Virus record (IMG/VR): IMGVR_UViG_3300005466_000003
Span: 1 to 61,732 of that record
Length of the DNA stretch: 61,732 nucleotides
Strand: one strand, 5' to 3'
Origin: a virus
The translations under genes were made by a program, and so were the position numbers. Shown one piece after another: positions 7,641 through 15,744 of this stretch (the first letter of the stretch is position 1; every line of letters starts with the position of its first letter). The notes beneath the pieces are model-generated. The model did not search any database. It had not been told where the DNA came from and was given only the letters and a program-made list of their open reading frames with translations.

Positions 7641-9142
7641 CAGGCCACTCCGAGCGTGTCATACCAGCACTTTCCAGAACCGCCCGCCGAGCGGCTCCTG
7701 AGCCGGAGCGTCACCCATCCCTTCGCGTTCGGCGTGAAGGCGGCAAAGGTCAGGGTCTCATAGGCCGAGCCGGCTGTCCCCGCCGCGGTGACCGTCTGCG
7801 TGGCGACGCCAATCTCACTCGTTGCCAGGAGGATCGCCTGCGGCTTGTTCGTATCGGCGTGGGTCGAGTCCCATTTGACCTTGATCGAGAGCGTCGTCGA
7901 AACCGCGTCGACCGGAATGAGGATTTCCTGATCGGCAGGCCCGGTCAACTCCAGCGCGACGCCGGTGCCGCCGTCGGCGTTAGCGGCGCTGCTCTTTACG
8001 GCGGTATCGTGGCGCTCCAGCGGTCCGACCGCGTTCAAGGTGCTGCTGCCGCCCGCCGGGCGAGGGCGGCTCCTGAAGTCGGTAGTGATCCCGACCGACT
8101 GGTTGCCAAAGCCAAGTGCGGGGCTGTCAAAGGTCGGCGTCATGAAGACGCGAGGGAGCCGCCCCTGCTGGTGCGCCTGGCCGACCTCAAAAAGGAACGC
8201 GGTATTGTTGTTCGTCTTCGAGTTCGAGCCGACGTTCACGTTCGTCCGCTGCGTAGCCGCCCAGATCAGGTTGTAGTCCTCGGTGATCTGTCCCAACGTT
8301 GCTGCCGCCAGCGCCGTTCCGAAGCCGTAGAAGACGTTGTTATAGGCCAGACAGGGAATGCTCGTCGCGATGTTGGTGGCGACGTTGATCCCCGCATTTG
8401 AGGGACAGAAGGAGAGGCTGTTATAGAACTTCAGGCCGCCCGCTTTAAACGAGTTCGCGCCCGAGGCGGAGACGTTGACGCTGCGGCTGCCGCCGTAAAA
8501 CTTGCAGTTGCGCACCTCGATCCCCATGTCGTAGTCGGCGACGGTACTGGTCGCGGCGACGACGTTCAACGCGCCCGAGGTCGAGCCGCCCACCAACAGG
8601 CACCGGTCGAGGATGAGATTGACCGCTGTATCAGCGGCGACGGCGACGTTGATCAGCGGCGCGGTCAGGGAAGCGTTAACGAGGTTGCAATCGGTGAGCT
8701 TGATTGCGGTGGAACCGGACGGAATATCCACGCAGTTGGGCGTGCCCGTCCCGCCGTGGAAGGTGATCTGCTGGAAGGTCAGATTATCGCGGGTCGCTAG
8801 AGATAGCAGGATCGAGGCGCTCGGGGCGCTCACGTCATTGGTCAGGTAGCCGGAATGGCGCACCTCGCCGGGCGTGAGGAGCACTCCCGATCCGTCTTTG
8901 AAACCCTGCCCGTTCTCGATATCGCCGATGACAAACGTCTCGGCCACCGCCGAGGTCATCGCGACCGTGACGATCTCACGGTAGACGCCGGGAGCGATGT
9001 AGACCGTATCGCCCGAGGCGATCCCCGCCGCGCCGAGCGCTTTCGCGATGGTCCGCCACGGCTTATTGCTGGCGTGGCTGGCATCCGGTCCCTGGCCGTT
9101 ATTGGCATCACTGCCATTTAGACTCACATAGAAGGTAGCCAC
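7640..9142 (-). CDS. Right-handed beta-helix virion protein (DUF1565-like)
   Basis: A 500-residue protein. It begins with a DUF1565/pectate-lyase-like N-terminus (FYVSLNGSDANNGQGPDAS, then PWRTIAKAL and GDTVYIAPGVYRE). Repeated short strands rich in Asn, Val and Ile follow, as in parallel beta-helix proteins. The last 120 residues (AAGTAGSAYETLTFAAFTP onwards) form a separate beta-sandwich-like domain. Such proteins in virions bind or cleave surface polysaccharides. No catalytic residues can be named with confidence, so enzymatic activity is open. It overlaps the next gene by one base. Confidence 0.8.
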   Translation of the reverse strand: MATFYVSLNGSDANNGQGPDASHASNKPWRTIAKALGAAGIASGDTVYIAPGVYREIVTVAMTSAVAETFVIGDIENGQGFKDGSGVLLTPGEVRHSGYLTNDVSAPSASILLSLATRDNLTFQQITFHGGTGTPNCVDIPSGSTAIKLTDCNLVNASLTAPLINVAVAADTAVNLILDRCLLVGGSTSGALNVVAATSTVADYDMGIEVRNCKFYGGSRSVNVSASGANSFKAGGLKFYNSLSFCPSNAGINVATNIATSIPCLAYNNVFYGFGTALAAATLGQITEDYNLIWAATQRTNVNVGSNSKTNNNTAFLFEVGQAHQQGRLPRVFMTPTFDSPALGFGNQSVGITTDFRSRPRPAGGSSTLNAVGPLERHDTAVKSSAANADGGTGVALELTGPADQEILIPVDAVSTTLSIKVKWDSTHADTNKPQAILLATSEIGVATQTVTAAGTAGSAYETLTFAAFTPNAKGWVTLRLRSRSAGGSGKCWYDTLGVA

Positions 9143-9144
9143 CG

Positions 9145-9405
9145 CTAGAACTCACTCTCGGTGCCGTCGTCCAGACCGGCCCGCATCATGATCAGCCGCC
9201 GGATCACCGACCGCAGCAGGGAGCGGCGCTGCTTCACGGTGAGCGTGCCGAGTGCTGCAGGAAAGACAACCGCATTCGCGCCGGTCAGGTCCGCGATCAG
9301 CGCGTCGGTCAGCCCCTCGGTGACGCGGCAGGAGACCTGAAAGCGGTTGACGGTGATCGCCGCGTCGGCCAGGTCGGTGATCGTCAGGTCGCGGATATTT
9401 GCCAT
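9145..9405 (-). CDS. Small virion-region protein of unknown function
   Basis: An 86-residue protein without a recognised domain. The N-terminus (IRDLTITDLADAAITVNRF) is a regular alternation of acidic and hydrophobic residues. The C-terminus (KQRRSLLRSVIRRLIMMRAG) is a basic amphipathic helix. It is in the middle of the head-tail operon with short spacing to both neighbours, so it is probably structural or a small assembly factor. Confidence 0.68.
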   Translation of the reverse strand: MANIRDLTITDLADAAITVNRFQVSCRVTEGLTDALIADLTGANAVVFPAALGTLTVKQRRSLLRSVIRRLIMMRAGLDDGTESEF

Positions 9406-9410
9406 ACCCT

Positions 9411-9857
9411 TTAAGTGATCTGCAGGACAATGCCTGATGTGAAATTAAGCCCAATATCCCCGCCATTAGTCGCCAGTCCCGTCGCGTGGACATCGAGCGC
9501 CGCGATCAGAGGAGAGGCCGCATCGGAGGTGATGTGCTTGTAGACGATGGCCCATTTGATCGTCGCGCCGGCCGCGAGCCCGGTCCAGGTCAGGTTAGCG
9601 GCGGTGAACTCGCCCCGATCGTTAGTGTCGTTCACTACGAACGCCTTCGTGCCCAGAGTCTTCCGTCCCGAGCCCGCGAAGCCCGGCGTGTAGCCGGTGA
9701 CGCTGATCTCGGACGCGGCCGGGGTATCGGCGAAGTCATCGTCAGCGTTGGGCGTATAGCCGGTCCCAACGAGCATGACCTTCAACGTGTCACTGGTTAA
9801 GTCCAGGGTTCCATCAAGTAAGAGACCCTTTGCCCGGTTGTAGACCGTATTCGCCAT
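9411..9857 (-). CDS. Phage structural protein (beta-rich, 148 aa)
   Basis: A protein of the type found in many phage structural cassettes: YNRAKGLLLDGTLDLTSDTL, then VMLVGTGYTPNADDD, a Gly/Thr-rich middle, and a hydrophobic end with GLNFTSGIVLQIT. The pattern suggests a beta-sandwich virion or decoration protein. No enzyme motif. A ribosome site (GGAGATAG) precedes the ATG. Confidence 0.78.
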   Translation of the reverse strand: MANTVYNRAKGLLLDGTLDLTSDTLKVMLVGTGYTPNADDDFADTPAASEISVTGYTPGFAGSGRKTLGTKAFVVNDTNDRGEFTAANLTWTGLAAGATIKWAIVYKHITSDAASPLIAALDVHATGLATNGGDIGLNFTSGIVLQIT

Positions 9858-9868
9858 GCTCTATCTCC

Positions 9869-10687
9869 TCACGCCAGCGCCCGCACAGCCGGCGCCCAGT
9901 ACCGTTCGGTGAACCGGACTGGCTGGTCGGGGTCCGGCAGGTTGTGCAGCCAGCGCGGATCGTTTCCGGTGGTGGTAAGCGAGCTACTGGTCACCGTCTT
10001 CCCGAACCCGGCCAGGTAGGTTACAACCCGATCCATGTGGGTCGAAGGAATGCGAGTGTCACCCTGATCGTGATACAGGAACAGCTTCCCGGTGAAATTC
10101 TCTAGCCCGGTCACCGGGAGGCGGGCGGCATAGTTGGCCGGGACCGCCGCCGGAGTGCCGCCAATCCGGCTCTCTAACAATGCCTGATCGGCCGCGCTCT
10201 CACTCCACCACGCCGCGTAGTCGGTCACGCCGAAATGATCGACGCAGACCTGAAAGACGGAAGGGAACCGGGACGCGCAGGAGATAGCGTTCCCGCCACC
10301 GCCTGAATAGCCGATGATCGCCGCGCCGGTGCGGCTGGCACCCGGATAGCGCAGTCGCGCCTCACTGACCGCATCAATGATGTCCTGAAGCTCATCGAGC
10401 CCCGCGTCTGCTGTTCCCGAAGCGCCATCCCTGCCCCGCATTCCCGGCACGACGACGAACAGGCCGAGGCGAGCGATCCGCTCCAGGGAAGCGGCGGTAA
10501 AATCGGACGCCTGCTGGTTCCAGCCGTGCATCAGGACCGCGACCGGACAGCCTGACGCTTCCGGGTAGACGACGCGGGCGAACAGGTTCGAGATCGCGGC
10601 AATCGTCGAGCTATACGTAAAGCTCTCGGCGCGGACCGCTCCGAAACCCCGCTGAGCGAACAGCCGCCGGTCGTGATAGAGCGGCAT
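9869..10687 (-). CDS. Alpha/beta hydrolase (esterase/deacetylase type) in structural operon
   Basis: A 272-residue serine hydrolase. The nucleophile elbow is GYSGGG with Ser128. HGW at 54-56 is the oxyanion hole. Asp210 in HDQGD and His248 in WLHN complete a plausible triad, as in dienelactone hydrolase or acyl-peptidase-like folds. There is no signal peptide. It lies between two virion proteins with 3 and 11 nt gaps, so it is probably carried on the particle, for instance to deacylate a capsule or surface polymer during infection (inference). The preceding gene ends 2 nt before its start. A metabolic role is less likely given its place. Confidence 0.87.
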   Translation of the reverse strand: MPLYHDRRLFAQRGFGAVRAESFTYSSTIAAISNLFARVVYPEASGCPVAVLMHGWNQQASDFTAASLERIARLGLFVVVPGMRGRDGASGTADAGLDELQDIIDAVSEARLRYPGASRTGAAIIGYSGGGGNAISCASRFPSVFQVCVDHFGVTDYAAWWSESAADQALLESRIGGTPAAVPANYAARLPVTGLENFTGKLFLYHDQGDTRIPSTHMDRVVTYLAGFGKTVTSSSLTTTGNDPRWLHNLPDPDQPVRFTERYWAPAVRALA

Positions 10688-10689
10688 CG

Positions 10690-11226
10690 TCAGTCCACCA
10701 GCAGCCGGGGCGTGAACTCCCAGATTTCCCCGGAGACGGGCGTGTAGGCGTTTTTCACCTGGATGCGGCCATACAGCTTCGTGTCAGCGGGAGCGCATTT
10801 GTAAAGGATGTTCAGCCCCGAAAGGTCATAGACGCAGTTGACCTCACTCCCCGACGCGCCCGCGCCGAGCGCGACCGAGAACGGCAGCACTGCCACCAGG
10901 GTGCGGTTCACGGTCGAGTTGGCGTTCCAGATCCCGTTATCAGCGAGGGGGGTAGAGGTCGTGTGATAGAGCCGGAGTTCGGCGGAAAGCTTGGTCGCGG
11001 GCGAGCTGGAACAGGTGACGAGCAGCCCGGTGATTGTCCCGCCCTGGCCTGGCGCCGAGGCGCAGCCGGCAAACTGGAGGATCAATCCCCCGGTGTCGGT
11101 CATCTCGTCGCCCACGGCATACGGCGTGACCGTGGCGGGCCGCGTCAGGGTCGCCACTGGCGTCGTGGTCGTGCTCTCGCCGCCGACGGCGATATCTGCC
11201 CGCCCCGGATTACTTCGCTGCGCCAT
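10690..11226 (-). CDS. Structural protein of unknown role (178 aa)
   Basis: A Thr/Ala/Gly-rich beta protein. It starts with a low-complexity segment (ESTTTTPVATLTRPATVTPY), followed by DTGGLILQFAGCASAPGQ and a C-terminal strand region with YGRIQVKNAYTPVSGEIWEF. Similar small beta proteins near the head-tail joining genes of other siphoviruses are virion components. I cannot name a specific family. Confidence 0.7.
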   Translation of the reverse strand: MAQRSNPGRADIAVGGESTTTTPVATLTRPATVTPYAVGDEMTDTGGLILQFAGCASAPGQGGTITGLLVTCSSSPATKLSAELRLYHTTSTPLADNGIWNANSTVNRTLVAVLPFSVALGAGASGSEVNCVYDLSGLNILYKCAPADTKLYGRIQVKNAYTPVSGEIWEFTPRLLVD

Positions 11227-11228
11227 GG

Positions 11229-11609
11229 TCAGTCCACCCTTCGCAAGCTCACCGCGATTACCGCGCTGTCAGTCGCGGCACCGCTATCATCCACGACCTC
11301 GTAGCGCACCTCATTGACCATCAGCGCGTCCTGGGGCCGCACGTCGGTCCCTACGGGCAGATAAGCAGTCCACAAGGTCACCGATACTACCCGCCCGCCT
11401 TCCGTCCGTTCACTGCCAATGGCCGAGGAAGAAGACTGCGCGGCCAGCCGGCACGGTACCGTCGCGACTACCGCCTCGGTCTCGGTCTGACCCCCTTCCG
11501 CGTTTGCGACTCGGGTCGTCCGCATCACCTCGGCGGTATCGGTATGAAACTGTGCCGCCTGGCCCTTCAGCCAGGTCAGGCGTCCTCTGGCAATCTGTGA
11601 GACAGCCAC
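11229..11609 (-). CDS. Head-tail adaptor / head closure protein
   Basis: A 126-residue protein with the pattern of the SPP1 gp16 / Phage_H_T_join family: Arg/Thr-rich early strands, a mid-region MRTTRVANAEGGQTETE, a loop with PCRLAAQSSSS, then LPVGTDVRPQDALMVNEVRYEVV. Proteins of this family close the head after packaging and provide the docking surface for the tail. It follows the gp6-like connector gene by 1 nt. Confidence 0.8.
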   Translation of the reverse strand: MAVSQIARGRLTWLKGQAAQFHTDTAEVMRTTRVANAEGGQTETEAVVATVPCRLAAQSSSSAIGSERTEGGRVVSVTLWTAYLPVGTDVRPQDALMVNEVRYEVVDDSGAATDSAVIAVSLRRVD

Positions 11610-11610
11610 G

Positions 11611-12030
11611 CTAGGCTCCCCTTCGGCCAGCGGCGAGCCAGAAGTGATTAGGCGGCAGAACCGCGCCTGTTGTGCTGGTGTTTAAGGCCAGCTCGGAGGC
11701 GGCCTGCGCCCGTAATTGCGCGGCTTTGGTGACCGGATCGAACTCCTTCAACTGGTAGCGCAGATCGCCTTCCTGAAAACTGGTCAGGTTCGGAAGCGCC
11801 GGGCACAATCTGGCCGCAGTCAGGAGGGCGACTGCATTTTGCGCCCGGCGCAGCTTCGCGTCGTCGGTGTAGGTCGCCGCCAAGGGATCGCGGGCGAGCA
11901 CCTCATCCGCCGCCGCATAGGCGTACTGCGTCTGAATGATCACCTCGTCGGGCAGACCCGCCGCGTCGAGCGAGGTATCTAGACAGGCGCGGACCTGTGC
12001 GTAAAGATCAGCGGTCAGCAGGTCTGCCAT
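11611..12030 (-). CDS. Head-tail connector, gp6/gp15-like
   Basis: A mostly helical 139-residue protein starting MADLLTADLYAQVRACLDTS. Helical arrangement, length and order (major capsid, small proteins, this, then head closure) match HK97 gp6 / SPP1 gp15-type adaptors, which form a ring beneath the portal. The central region TYTDDAKLRRAQNAVALLTA is a typical amphipathic helix. The C-terminal end extends as a flexible Asn/Thr/Ala segment. Confidence 0.72.
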   Translation of the reverse strand: MADLLTADLYAQVRACLDTSLDAAGLPDEVIIQTQYAYAAADEVLARDPLAATYTDDAKLRRAQNAVALLTAARLCPALPNLTSFQEGDLRYQLKEFDPVTKAAQLRAQAASELALNTSTTGAVLPPNHFWLAAGRRGA

Positions 12031-12031
12031 C

Positions 12032-12448
12032 TTACGCGACGTTCGTCCGCTTGACGGCTACGGTCACGCTCAGGTTCGAACCCGCCGTTCCGCTGCCGAT
12101 CTGATCCACGTCAATGGAGAGCCGGTCTCCAACAGCCAACGCCGTAACAGCCGGGAGTGTAGCTGTCGAAGCATTGCCTCCATCCGCGATGGTAGGCCGA
12201 GCGGCCTGACTCGTGAATGCCGTGGTTCCGTTAATGTTCACGTCCACGATAAACGTCGAGCCTACCGGCGCCGTGGTGATGTAGGCTCGCACGTCGATAA
12301 TGGTGCCGGGACAGCACACGAGAAACTGCTGCTTCAGCGTTCCGGTCGTCTGCGCTCCGGAAAGCCAGAAGGTGTATTCGTCCAGCCCGTTCGGAAAGAT
12401 CGAGCTACCGCCGATCTTCAGGCTGTCGAGGCCGGTTGCTTCAGGCAT
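12032..12448 (-). CDS. Small beta-rich virion protein
   Basis: A 138-residue beta-sandwich-like protein (FWLSGAQTTGTLKQQFLVCC, then FIVDVNINGTTAFTSQ, ending in a VTVAVKRTNVA strand). The alternation of Val/Ile with Thr/Gly resembles phage collar or decoration proteins. It lies between the capsid gene and the connector, separated by 1 and 12 nt from neighbours. Confidence 0.68.
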   Translation of the reverse strand: MPEATGLDSLKIGGSSIFPNGLDEYTFWLSGAQTTGTLKQQFLVCCPGTIIDVRAYITTAPVGSTFIVDVNINGTTAFTSQAARPTIADGGNASTATLPAVTALAVGDRLSIDVDQIGSGTAGSNLSVTVAVKRTNVA

Positions 12449-12460
12449 GATGTGCCCTCC

Positions 12461-12736
12461 TTACTTCCCGGCCTTCGGGGCGTCAGGCTTCCCCTCTTCC
12501 AGCGCCTTCGCCTCGGGGCTGCCGACGCGCACGATCCGCCCATCGGAGAGCGCCCGCAGCGCCTCCCCTGTCTCGGCAATCTCTACTGGGCGCGGCTCCT
12601 TGCCGCTGTCCGCATCCGGCGCGACCCACACCTCGCCGCCTGGGTGCTCGCGACTTCGCTCCCAGAAACCCACCTTTCGTCCCTCGGTCGCTGGCCCAGG
12701 CACAACTGAAATCAATTTCGGCTTCTCGTCTGGCAT
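12461..12736 (-). CDS. Small charged protein of head region
   Basis: A 91-residue protein starting at ATG 12736, with AGGAG 8 nt before it. A longer frame reaches further upstream but lies across the HNH gene and has no ribosome site. Pro-, Glu- and Lys-rich ends flank a compact centre (EVWVAPDADSGKEPRPVEI and ALRALSDGRIVRVGSPE). No family recognised. By position a capsid accessory or head-tail protein. Confidence 0.7.
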   Translation of the reverse strand: MPDEKPKLISVVPGPATEGRKVGFWERSREHPGGEVWVAPDADSGKEPRPVEIAETGEALRALSDGRIVRVGSPEAKALEEGKPDAPKAGK

Positions 12737-12851
12737 GTTTTTTGCTCCTATCAGGTAGGAAAACCGTGCCTGATTGTAGAAACTAGGTACAGAAATGCCC
12801 CGCGAGTCCTGGCAGACTCCGGGGCGCGGCAAGAGAAGGAAGAAGCTTCCC

Positions 12852-13517
12852 ATGCAACCCCATTCTACCAAACCTCGTGGTGCTCGTGTTGACTGTGTTT
12901 GCGCTACCTGCGGCGCCACGTTCTCCGCCACTCCCTCGAACATTGCCCGCGGCAACGCGAAGTTTTGCTGTCGCGCACACGTCCGCCAGAAGCCCGAAGA
13001 TCGCTTCTGGAAGAAGGTGGACAAGAATGGACCTGTGCAGCCTCACTGCCCCGAATTGGGACCGTGTTGGGTCTGGACAGCCTCCACGGCAGGACAAGGC
13101 TACGGACAGATGCCGAAAGGCCCGAAGGGCGCGGGCTGTGACGGAGCGCACCGATTCTCGTGGGAGCTCCACTACGGCCCGATCCCTCCTGGCATCGAGG
13201 TCTGCCACAAGTGCGATAACAAGCCCTGCGTTAGGCCGGACCATCTCTGGCTTGACGATCAGGGTGGGAATATCCAGGACATGCTCGCCAAAGGCCGAGG
13301 TGCCACGGGTGATCGCGCCGGTGCGAGAAAGCATCCCGAACGCTATCCGCGTGGAGCAACCCACCACAACAGCAAGATGACGCCGGAGAAGGTCCGCCTT
13401 CTGCGCCAGAGACGAGCAGAAGGCGCAACCTATTCCCAGCTCATTGCCGAGTTCGGCATCACGACTGGACCGTTGGCTGATATCCTGAAAGGTCGCACTT
13501 GGAAACATGTGATCTGA
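12852..13517 (+). CDS. HNH homing endonuclease between capsid and head-tail genes
   Basis: A second plus-strand HNH gene inside the minus-strand late operon. It opens with a zinc ribbon (CATCG...NAKFCCRAH), then WVWTASTAGQGYG, HRFSWELHYGPIPPG and the HNH finger CHKCDNKPCVRPDHLW. It ends with an HTH-like module (KMTPEKVRLLRQRRAEGATY). This is the same design as the HNH at 4978-5790 but with one HTH copy. ATG 12852 follows AAGGAAGAAG at good spacing; an earlier ATG at 12795 lacks one. It abuts the 3' end of the major capsid gene. Confidence 0.9.
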   Translation: MQPHSTKPRGARVDCVCATCGATFSATPSNIARGNAKFCCRAHVRQKPEDRFWKKVDKNGPVQPHCPELGPCWVWTASTAGQGYGQMPKGPKGAGCDGAHRFSWELHYGPIPPGIEVCHKCDNKPCVRPDHLWLDDQGGNIQDMLAKGRGATGDRAGARKHPERYPRGATHHNSKMTPEKVRLLRQRRAEGATYSQLIAEFGITTGPLADILKGRTWKHVI

Positions 13518-13518
13518 T

Positions 13519-14784
13519 CTAGGCGTTGGTTGTCATCGTTACTGTTGCTCGTTGATCCAAGACGTCGTAACCTTCGACCTCGCTCAGGCTCAACCCCTCG
13601 GTCTGCCGCTCAGCAAAGCGGATGATCTCCTGAATGTTCGCGCCAACTTCTACCACCCGCTCGACCGCGAAACGGCGGTCAAACGCCACCACCACATTCG
13701 CGGGCGCGTCGGCGGTGATCCCCAAGGCGACGTTATCTCGCAGTTCGGGGTTGATCGGCGTGAAGCCGCCGAAACCCGCCTGCGCCTGGATCGAGACCAG
13801 GGGGATGTTCGCGCTGCCGGTGGAGAGGAGCTGGAGCTTCAACGCGCCTGCCGACTGCGTGAGCGCGGTTGTCACCTGGTAGGGATTGAGCAACTTGAGC
13901 TTCAGCGCCAGCCACGCGGTCAGGGTGACGTTGTTCGCGGTGGTGGTGCTATCGAGCGTGGTCAGGTTGTAGTTTGTGGCCGCCGTGCCCGCGTTGCCGT
14001 CGCCGTTGACCATCACATCGATAATCGTGGCGAGCTTGTCGATCTCGCTCTGGATGGCGATGCGGGCAACGTGCAGCGCGATCAGGTCAATCCGCATCCG
14101 GCGCATGATCTCATACGTCGCTTCGAGGATACGGCCATACTTGTAGAGGCGGATCGTGCGGTCAGAGCCGGCCAGCTTGGCGCGGGGTAGTTCCGCTCCC
14201 TGCGCGACCCTGACGAGCCGCTCCTGCGCGGCGGTATCGGTCAGGTAGAAAGCGCGGTAGACATCCCCATCAATCGGGGTCGTGACCGCCACCACCTGAT
14301 CGATCGGCACCGCGGGGGCCAACTGCGCATAGCGCGGCATCCCGGTATCCTGAAACGGGGCCAGCACGCCACCGAGCGCGGAGTCGGTGGAGGCGTAGAC
14401 CGCCCGCTGACTGGACATCGTTGCCCGCTTCCACTGCCGGATGATGAACTCGGGAAACAGGCTGCGGCCTTCGGGGCTGTCGAAGAACTTCGAGCCTTCG
14501 TCGGCGTAGTAGCCGAAGCGCAGGTCGGAGTTGACGCGGATCTTCGCTTCTTTCAGGAGGCGAGAATAGGCGTCCATTCCGTCCCGGTAGCGGTCCTGCG
14601 GATCCACCTGCTCGAGGTAGGCCGAAAGGCCCATCCCGGCTTTCGCCGCCTCTTCGTAGAGACGCCCGCCGACCATTCGCTGCAACAGTTCGCGGCTCCG
14701 GGGCTGCTGGTTCGAGGTCACCGGCCCGGCTCCATTCGGAGCACCTGCCGCCGGCACAGGGAGAGTAGGATCGTGCGTCAGCAT
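13519..14784 (-). CDS. Major capsid protein (HK97 fold)
   Basis: A 421-residue protein immediately after the protease-scaffold and decoration genes, the invariable place of the major capsid protein. The N-terminal 80 residues are helical and charged. The body shows a P-loop-like and spine-helix arrangement, including LGGVLAPFQDTGMPRYAQLAP, a long Arg/Ile helix (IMRRMRIDLIALHVARIAIQ) and a C-terminal strand with ERVVEVGANIQEI. AGGAG sits 6 nt before the ATG. Whether the N-terminal helix is removed by the upstream protease cannot be seen from sequence. Confidence 0.9.
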   Translation of the reverse strand: MLTHDPTLPVPAAGAPNGAGPVTSNQQPRSRELLQRMVGGRLYEEAAKAGMGLSAYLEQVDPQDRYRDGMDAYSRLLKEAKIRVNSDLRFGYYADEGSKFFDSPEGRSLFPEFIIRQWKRATMSSQRAVYASTDSALGGVLAPFQDTGMPRYAQLAPAVPIDQVVAVTTPIDGDVYRAFYLTDTAAQERLVRVAQGAELPRAKLAGSDRTIRLYKYGRILEATYEIMRRMRIDLIALHVARIAIQSEIDKLATIIDVMVNGDGNAGTAATNYNLTTLDSTTTANNVTLTAWLALKLKLLNPYQVTTALTQSAGALKLQLLSTGSANIPLVSIQAQAGFGGFTPINPELRDNVALGITADAPANVVVAFDRRFAVERVVEVGANIQEIIRFAERQTEGLSLSEVEGYDVLDQRATVTMTTNA

Positions 14785-14793
14785 CAGTGTCTC

Positions 14794-15228
14794 CTAATCG
14801 AGCAGGATCTTGACGGCGGCGGTGTCCGTCGCGTCAACGATCTGGCCGCGGCCTTTGTTCAACTCGGCGGCGGTAGCGGAAGCCACCTCGCGGATATAGC
14901 CCTTCGCCGAGGACAGGAGCGCCCCGACGAACTTGAAGCCGCGAGTGAGGGTAGCGCCGGTGCCGCCCGGTAGGTTCGTATAACCGCCCACCTGGACGCT
15001 GCACTTGTTGTCAGCCTCGACCAGATCCAGGCGGCCGACAATCGCGTCCCCATCCGCCGCGAGCGCCACAGTGCTGGCAGCGGAGAAGGTCACGGCTTTG
15101 TTGAGCATCGTGGTGGCCGCGCCGCCGACCTTGGTGCCGTCGTAGACAATCGTCGAGTTATCGATAGCGAAGGTCGCGTATACCGCGTCAATCCCTTCGG
15201 TATCGGTCACATTTCGGGGGTTCGCCAT
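14794..15228 (-). CDS. Capsid decoration protein
   Basis: A 144-residue protein between protease-scaffold and major capsid genes. Size, position and composition (Ala/Val/Thr/Gly, a motif VGRLDLVEADNKCSVQVGGY, a C-terminal DTAAVKILLD strand) fit head-stabilising proteins of the lambda D / phage L Dec functional type. It would trimerise on the capsid surface after expansion. Confidence 0.78.
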   Translation of the reverse strand: MANPRNVTDTEGIDAVYATFAIDNSTIVYDGTKVGGAATTMLNKAVTFSAASTVALAADGDAIVGRLDLVEADNKCSVQVGGYTNLPGGTGATLTRGFKFVGALLSSAKGYIREVASATAAELNKGRGQIVDATDTAAVKILLD

Positions 15229-15243
15229 CTGCGTAGTTCCTCG

Positions 15244-15744
15244 CTATGCCTGGTAAGCGGCGTTAGGAATGGCCGGCACACCGTCTCGCCGGGTCGAAGA
15301 ATCAGGATCGCGGTCCGGGTCTGTGGTGGCCCTGCCGCCGGTCAGGCTCTGGGCAGCCAGAGTCCGGTTGAAATCTCGCTTGGCTTTGATCTGCTCGATC
15401 TCGGCGGCTTCCAACAGCTTCCGCTCCGTCTCGACCGGGTAGGCGTTCCCGAAGGCGCGGACGCACTCGGTGATCGTCTCCTCGATCAGATCGGCCTTGT
15501 AGACGCGCCCCATATCGGCCAAGGGAGCGAGCCGCTCGGCTTCCGCCTTGTGGGTGTCGCGCTCCTTCTCGGCCTCGTTGGCCCGCTTCTCGTGCGCGGC
15601 GGCCTGGTGCGCGGCGTCGGCCAATTCACGCAGGGAAACCAAGAGGTCGCTTCCGAGCGTCCACTTCGCTTCCTGCAAGGTGGAGCGGATCTGCTCCTCG
15701 CTGAACGTGCCGTCCCCGCCGGGGGCGGTCTGCTTGTTCGGCAT
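15244..15744 (-). CDS. Capsid scaffold protein from internal in-frame start
   Basis: A 166-residue protein made from ATG 15744 inside the protease gene, same frame and same stop. The start has an almost perfect ribosome site (AAGGAGG, 5 nt before ATG), better than that of the parent gene. The product is helical (RELADAAHQAAAHEKRANEA and following) with a disordered Asp/Arg-rich tail, as scaffolding proteins are. This reproduces the lambda C/Nu3 arrangement, in which the scaffold is the C-terminal part of the protease. Confidence 0.82.
   Translation of the reverse strand: MPNKQTAPGGDGTFSEEQIRSTLQEAKWTLGSDLLVSLRELADAAHQAAAHEKRANEAEKERDTHKAEAERLAPLADMGRVYKADLIEETITECVRAFGNAYPVETERKLLEAAEIEQIKAKRDFNRTLAAQSLTGGRATTDPDRDPDSSTRRDGVPAIPNAAYQA

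Noticed and set aside
13552-14190. 212-codon plus-strand frame opposite the major capsid gene
   Set aside because: Shadow frame, rich in Arg/Val/Asp with no recognisable fold.
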